From Nocardia uniformis NBRC 13702 (GTDB lineage Bacteria; Actinomycetota; Actinomycetes; Mycobacteriales; Mycobacteriaceae), in NCBI RefSeq assembly GCF_001613345.1, contig NZ_BDCE01000007.1, positions 1 to 64,000 of the forward strand: a stretch of 64,000 bases of DNA, given 5' to 3'. The position numbers and the translations under genes are program-made. Under the pieces are notes generated by a model, which made no database searches, was not told the DNA's origin, and was given only the letters and a program-made list of their open reading frames with translations. This document shows positions 61,491-64,000 of the stretch, piece after piece (position 1 is the stretch's first letter; each line of letters starts with the position of its first letter).

Positions 61491-61534
61491 GAGCTTCTGC
61501 CTCCCTGACCGTTACCAGCCACCCAGACTACTGG

Positions 61535-62362
61535 CTAGGCGGAAACGTCGCCGATGCAGTAACCCTCCTCGCCGGACTTCAGGGTGAATGTCCGTTTCTG
61601 CTGTCCACCGGCCGCATTGGTGACGGTAGCGGAGACGGTGATGTAGTCGCCGCGTGGCCACTCCGACTCCAGGGACTGGTCTATGAACGCCGTCACGTCG
61701 CCGGATGCGTCGGGGTCGACGGCCAGCGGCGCGGTGGTGGCGCTGCCGGTGCCATTCGGATCCCAGCTACCCGGCTCGGCCGCGCAGACCAGCGGATACG
61801 TCCCTTCGGCATCGGTCGGGGCGACAGGTTCGCCGACGAGCCGCGAGAGGTAGCGGCGGACGGTGTGCCGGGCATCGGCGTCATTGAACGCCAAGGTGGT
61901 TCCGGTGGCGAACACACGCGGGCAGGCGTAGTCGGTGGCGAGTTCGCGGTCATTGGCGATCACGGTGACGGCCGCGGATTTCCACACCGTGCTGGATCCG
62001 TTGCCGACGCTCGGCTGATCCAGTGCGGCGAGGATGGGAGCCGGTTCGGCGTACATGGCCCGCACATTCAAAGGGGCCATGGTCCAGCACTTTTGCTCGA
62101 GTTCATCGAGGTTGCCGGTGCGCAGGTCGGCGGCCCAGCGGGTAATGGCCTGGGACACAGCGGGAGGTTCGGGCGTGTCGCCACCGGTATTCGCACCGGT
62201 CGTCGTGGTGCTGGTCGGTTGGGTTGCGGCGGGTTCGGGCTCGTCGCCGGGGATACCCACGACGGAATCACAGCCACTGATCAGGACCGCCACACTCACC
62301 GCCAATCCGCCGAGCACCCCCCTGCGGCCGGATTCACGCAGTGCTGTCCGGGCGATGTCCAC
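61535..62362 (-). CDS. Lipoprotein of unknown function
   Basis: 275 residues if started at GTG 62362. Positive residues, then GVLGGLAVSVAVLISGC, a lipobox ending at Cys (about 31), so it is exported and lipid-anchored. A Thr/Pro-rich linker (ATQPTSTTTTG) leads to a globular domain with Cys pairs (EQKCW, DYACP, LVCAAEP and GYCIGD). No family recognised. The ATG 62437 option would overlap the divergent acyltransferase promoter. AGGAG lies almost directly at the GTG. Confidence 0.7.
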   Translation of the reverse strand: MDIARTALRESGRRGVLGGLAVSVAVLISGCDSVVGIPGDEPEPAATQPTSTTTTGANTGGDTPEPPAVSQAITRWAADLRTGNLDELEQKCWTMAPLNVRAMYAEPAPILAALDQPSVGNGSSTVWKSAAVTVIANDRELATDYACPRVFATGTTLAFNDADARHTVRRYLSRLVGEPVAPTDAEGTYPLVCAAEPGSWDPNGTGSATTAPLAVDPDASGDVTAFIDQSLESEWPRGDYITVSATVTNAAGGQQKRTFTLKSGEEGYCIGDVSA

Positions 62363-62474
62363 TCCTGCGAACCTCTTTCGTGTCCACGCGGCCGCGCTTT
62401 TGATGTCGCCGCCGTCGATCGGTGTTGCCTTGGTCACTGGTACCAGCTCGGGCAGCGACTACGCTAGCGGACTT

Positions 62475-63218
62475 GTGGAACCCGTCTACTTCCCGATCAT
62501 CGGGCTGGCTCGCACCGTCTTCGCGCTGCAGGGCCTGAAGTTCACCGTCACCGGCGACGACAACATTCCCGCTGCGGGCGGTGCGGTCATCGCCATCAAT
62601 CACACCGGCTATATGGATTTCACCTATGCCGGTCTACCCGCGCGCACCCATAAGCGCTACATCCGGTTCATGGCGAAGAAGGAGGTGTTCGACAATTCGA
62701 TCTCCGGACCGATCATGCGATCCCTCAAACACATTCCCGTAGATCGCTCGGCGGGCGCGGACTCCTACCGCGAGGCGGTAGCGCGCCTGAAGAGCGGCGA
62801 ACTGGTCGGCGTCTACCCCGAAGCCACCATCAGCCGCAGCTTCGAAATCAAGGAATTCAAATCCGGCGCCGCCCGCATGGCCCTGGAAGCCGACGTCCCG
62901 ATCATCCCGATCGTCATCTGGGGCGCACAGCGCGTCTGGACCAAGGGTTTCCCGAAACGCCTGGGCCGCACCAACACTCCCATCGCCATCAAGGTGGGCG
63001 AGCCGATCCAGCCCTACGAACCGGCCTCGGCACTAACCGAGCAGCTGCACTCGACCATGCAGGAAATGCTGCTGGACGTCCAGCGCGATTACCCGCACGA
63101 GGTGGGCGCGTACTGGGTGCCCGCGCGATTGGGTGGCAGCGCACCGACACTGGAAGAGGCGAACGCCATGGATATGGCCGAGGCGGCGGAGAAGGCCGCG
63201 AAGCGCTCACAGGGGTAG
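62475..63218 (+). CDS. PlsC-like 1-acylglycerol-phosphate acyltransferase
   Basis: 247 residues. The acyltransferase block is NHTGYMDF (HX4D). The FMAKKEVFDNS and HIPVDRSAGADSY segments follow, then GVYPEATIS in place of the usual EGT motif and VPIIPIVIWGAQR. It transfers acyl chains in phospholipid or triacylglycerol synthesis; similar proteins lie near Rv3818 in M. tuberculosis. Start GTG 62475; the frame upstream overlaps the lipoprotein gene. It has no clear ribosome-binding site. Confidence 0.9.
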   Translation: MEPVYFPIIGLARTVFALQGLKFTVTGDDNIPAAGGAVIAINHTGYMDFTYAGLPARTHKRYIRFMAKKEVFDNSISGPIMRSLKHIPVDRSAGADSYREAVARLKSGELVGVYPEATISRSFEIKEFKSGAARMALEADVPIIPIVIWGAQRVWTKGFPKRLGRTNTPIAIKVGEPIQPYEPASALTEQLHSTMQEMLLDVQRDYPHEVGAYWVPARLGGSAPTLEEANAMDMAEAAEKAAKRSQG

Positions 63219-63250
63219 TCGGCACTCGCCGTCCCGGCAGCTCGGTCCCT

Positions 63251-63342
63251 GTCATCCCGGCGTGAACTTGCCGGGGTCCACCCTGTCGCACCTCAGCCGA
63301 GTGGGGTGGATTCCGGCCAACAGGAGGGGTGCCGGGTTCCAC
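63251..63342. repeat. Family A repeat, copy 5
   Basis: GTCATCCCGGCGTGAACTTG, GCCGGGGTCCACC, spacer, GGGTGGATTCCGGCCAACA, then GTGCCGGGTTCC. The right arm is diverged. It lies between the acyltransferase stop and the convergent DUF2628 gene. The rest of this gap (63343-63656) shows no convincing gene; a frame at 63433-63732 overlaps DUF2628 and has no ribosome-binding site. Confidence 0.75.
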
Positions 63343-63656
63343 CGGCAATCGAGAATGCCCTTGCTCCAGTAGTCGTTTCGCCTACACCTTCGACCGGTCG
63401 AATTCGCCGGACTCAATGGCTGAGGATGCGAGTTGCGCCGCTACATCGTCGAACTCCGAGATACTCGCGCGCTGAAGCGCATTGGCCGAAGTCACCGTAA
63501 CCACTCCCGGACGGCTGATCGCCATGAACTGGTGGAGGCATCGCCCGAGATCCTCCACCAATTTTTGGTGATCATGAGGACCTGGGCGAATTCACCTGAG
63601 CGACGGACCGCTGCGGGCCTGCTGCGACCGGCAGGCAAGGTGAGGCTGACAACTCA

Positions 63657-64000
63657 CTACCGGGTCGGTGCCCGTTTCCCCATACCCTCGAAGGGATTCC
63701 AGCTCTGGATCCCCCTCGTGCGCTGGAGATAGTAGGCGTAGTTCGCGGTCGACATGTACAGCACGGCCATACCCATTCCGAGGGCCCTGGCCAGCAGATC
63801 GGACACATCGAGGGCGGTCGCGACGATGCCGATGACGACCCAGATTCCCAGCAAGGAAAGGTTCTTTTTCCACAGGCCGAGGACGAAGAAGTAGACCGGG
63901 CCGAAGAAGAACGCGATGAAGTTCGATGTGATGCGCATCCGCTTGCCGAAAGTCACGGACTTCATCCCCTGCCGGTACTCCGCCGACCCAGGATGGCCAT
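63657..64000 (-). CDS. DUF2628 small membrane protein, N-terminus beyond window
   Basis: About 113 residues visible. ATG 63965 is not the true start: the frame continues to the right edge with GHPGSAEYRQGMKSVTFGKR, a typical DUF2628 lead-in, so the gene extends past 64000. The signature TSNFIAFFFGPVYFFVLGLW has three further hydrophobic helices. DUF2628 proteins are small inner-membrane proteins of unknown function. It converges on the acyltransferase, with a family A repeat between. Confidence 0.8.
   Translation of the reverse strand, partial: GHPGSAEYRQGMKSVTFGKRMRITSNFIAFFFGPVYFFVLGLWKKNLSLLGIWVVIGIVATALDVSDLLARALGMGMAVLYMSTANYAYYLQRTRGIQSWNPFEGMGKRAPTR

Noticed and set aside
63433..63732. 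99-codon frame on the plus strand
   Set aside because: Overlaps the DUF2628 gene antisense, has no ribosome-binding site and begins in repeat-flanking DNA.
1..64000. tRNA, rRNA, CRISPR, transposase or prophage genes
   Set aside because: I looked for tRNA T-arm signatures, regularly spaced repeats and transposase or integrase motifs and found none. The dispersed repeats have no coding capacity.

Overview
The window looks like 64 kb of chromosome from a mycolic-acid actinobacterium, most likely a Nocardia (Rhodococcus is the main alternative). The reasons are high G+C, many GTG starts and 4-bp stop/start overlaps, many starts that look leaderless, and marker genes: a LysX lysyltransferase/lysyl-tRNA synthetase fusion, a cutinase, a PE-PPE-EspG trio, BfrB ferritin, SodA and an IdeR-like iron box. 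From memory, the gene content and partial order resemble M. tuberculosis Rv3814-Rv3859 (gltBD, sodA plus an Rv3847-like gene, glpQ1, bfrB, Rv3839, pheA, gpm, Rv3836, Rv3835, serS, Rv3818, an acyltransferase). That would place it within about 100 kb of the replication origin. This placement is an inference. I saw no tRNA, rRNA, CRISPR, transposase or phage structural gene.

Layout. 1-2.3 kb: a small Cys/His-rich membrane protein cut by the left edge and a DUF4407 membrane protein, with a strong palindrome and a parS-like site between them. 2.3-9.5 kb: a long leader, then gltB and gltD (glutamate synthase). 9.6-23.3 kb: an MFS exporter, a DUF1707 protein, a phytase-like lipoprotein, a cutinase, a histidine phosphatase, LysX, an S4 protein, RraA, an SRPBCC protein, and a leftward DUF6474 / membrane protein / YcnI / CopC / CopD copper cluster. 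23.6-31.4 kb: a TM0106 RecB-like nuclease coupled to HtpG, a cold-shock protein, two divergent SDRs with a TetR regulator, and a TMEM165/GDT1 manganese transporter behind a yybP-ykoY riboswitch. 31.7-41.8 kb: the Rv3847-like gene, SodA, MsrA, a rhodanese, a DUF4328 protein, GlpQ, DUF5926, an 18-residue mini-gene, BfrB, an LCP ligase and a CPBP protease. 41.9-52.7 kb: a DUF2470 protein with an IdeR-like box, PheA, a phosphoglycerate-mutase-family protein, the EspG/PPE/PE trio, a metallopeptidase, a septum-formation protein, a GMC oxidoreductase and SerS. 52.8-64 kb: a GGDEF-EAL protein, an MFS protein, VapBC, a DMT permease, a MauE-thioredoxin fusion, a BP74-related protein, a metallo-beta-lactamase/Rieske protein, a lipoprotein, an acyltransferase and a DUF2628 protein cut by the right edge.

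Themes. Metal handling recurs: iron (BfrB, DUF2470/IdeR box), manganese (riboswitch, GDT1, a SodA with Gln145) and copper (YcnI-CopC-CopD). Redox repair (MsrA, SodA, rhodanese, thioredoxin-like) and cell-envelope functions (LysX, LCP, cutinase, PE/PPE) are the other threads.

The most unusual material is non-coding. Two dispersed repeat families stand out. Family A is a long inverted repeat that sits mostly at gene ends and once in frame inside a transporter gene. Family B is a ~135-bp element in three copies, two of which bracket msrA, with one of those supplying its last codons. Other notable items are the mini-gene MEAILELITGLLGSLSAE with its own leader and terminator, a four-fold CCTTATTG array in front of ferritin, and an in-frame echo of the GltB C-terminus after its stop codon.
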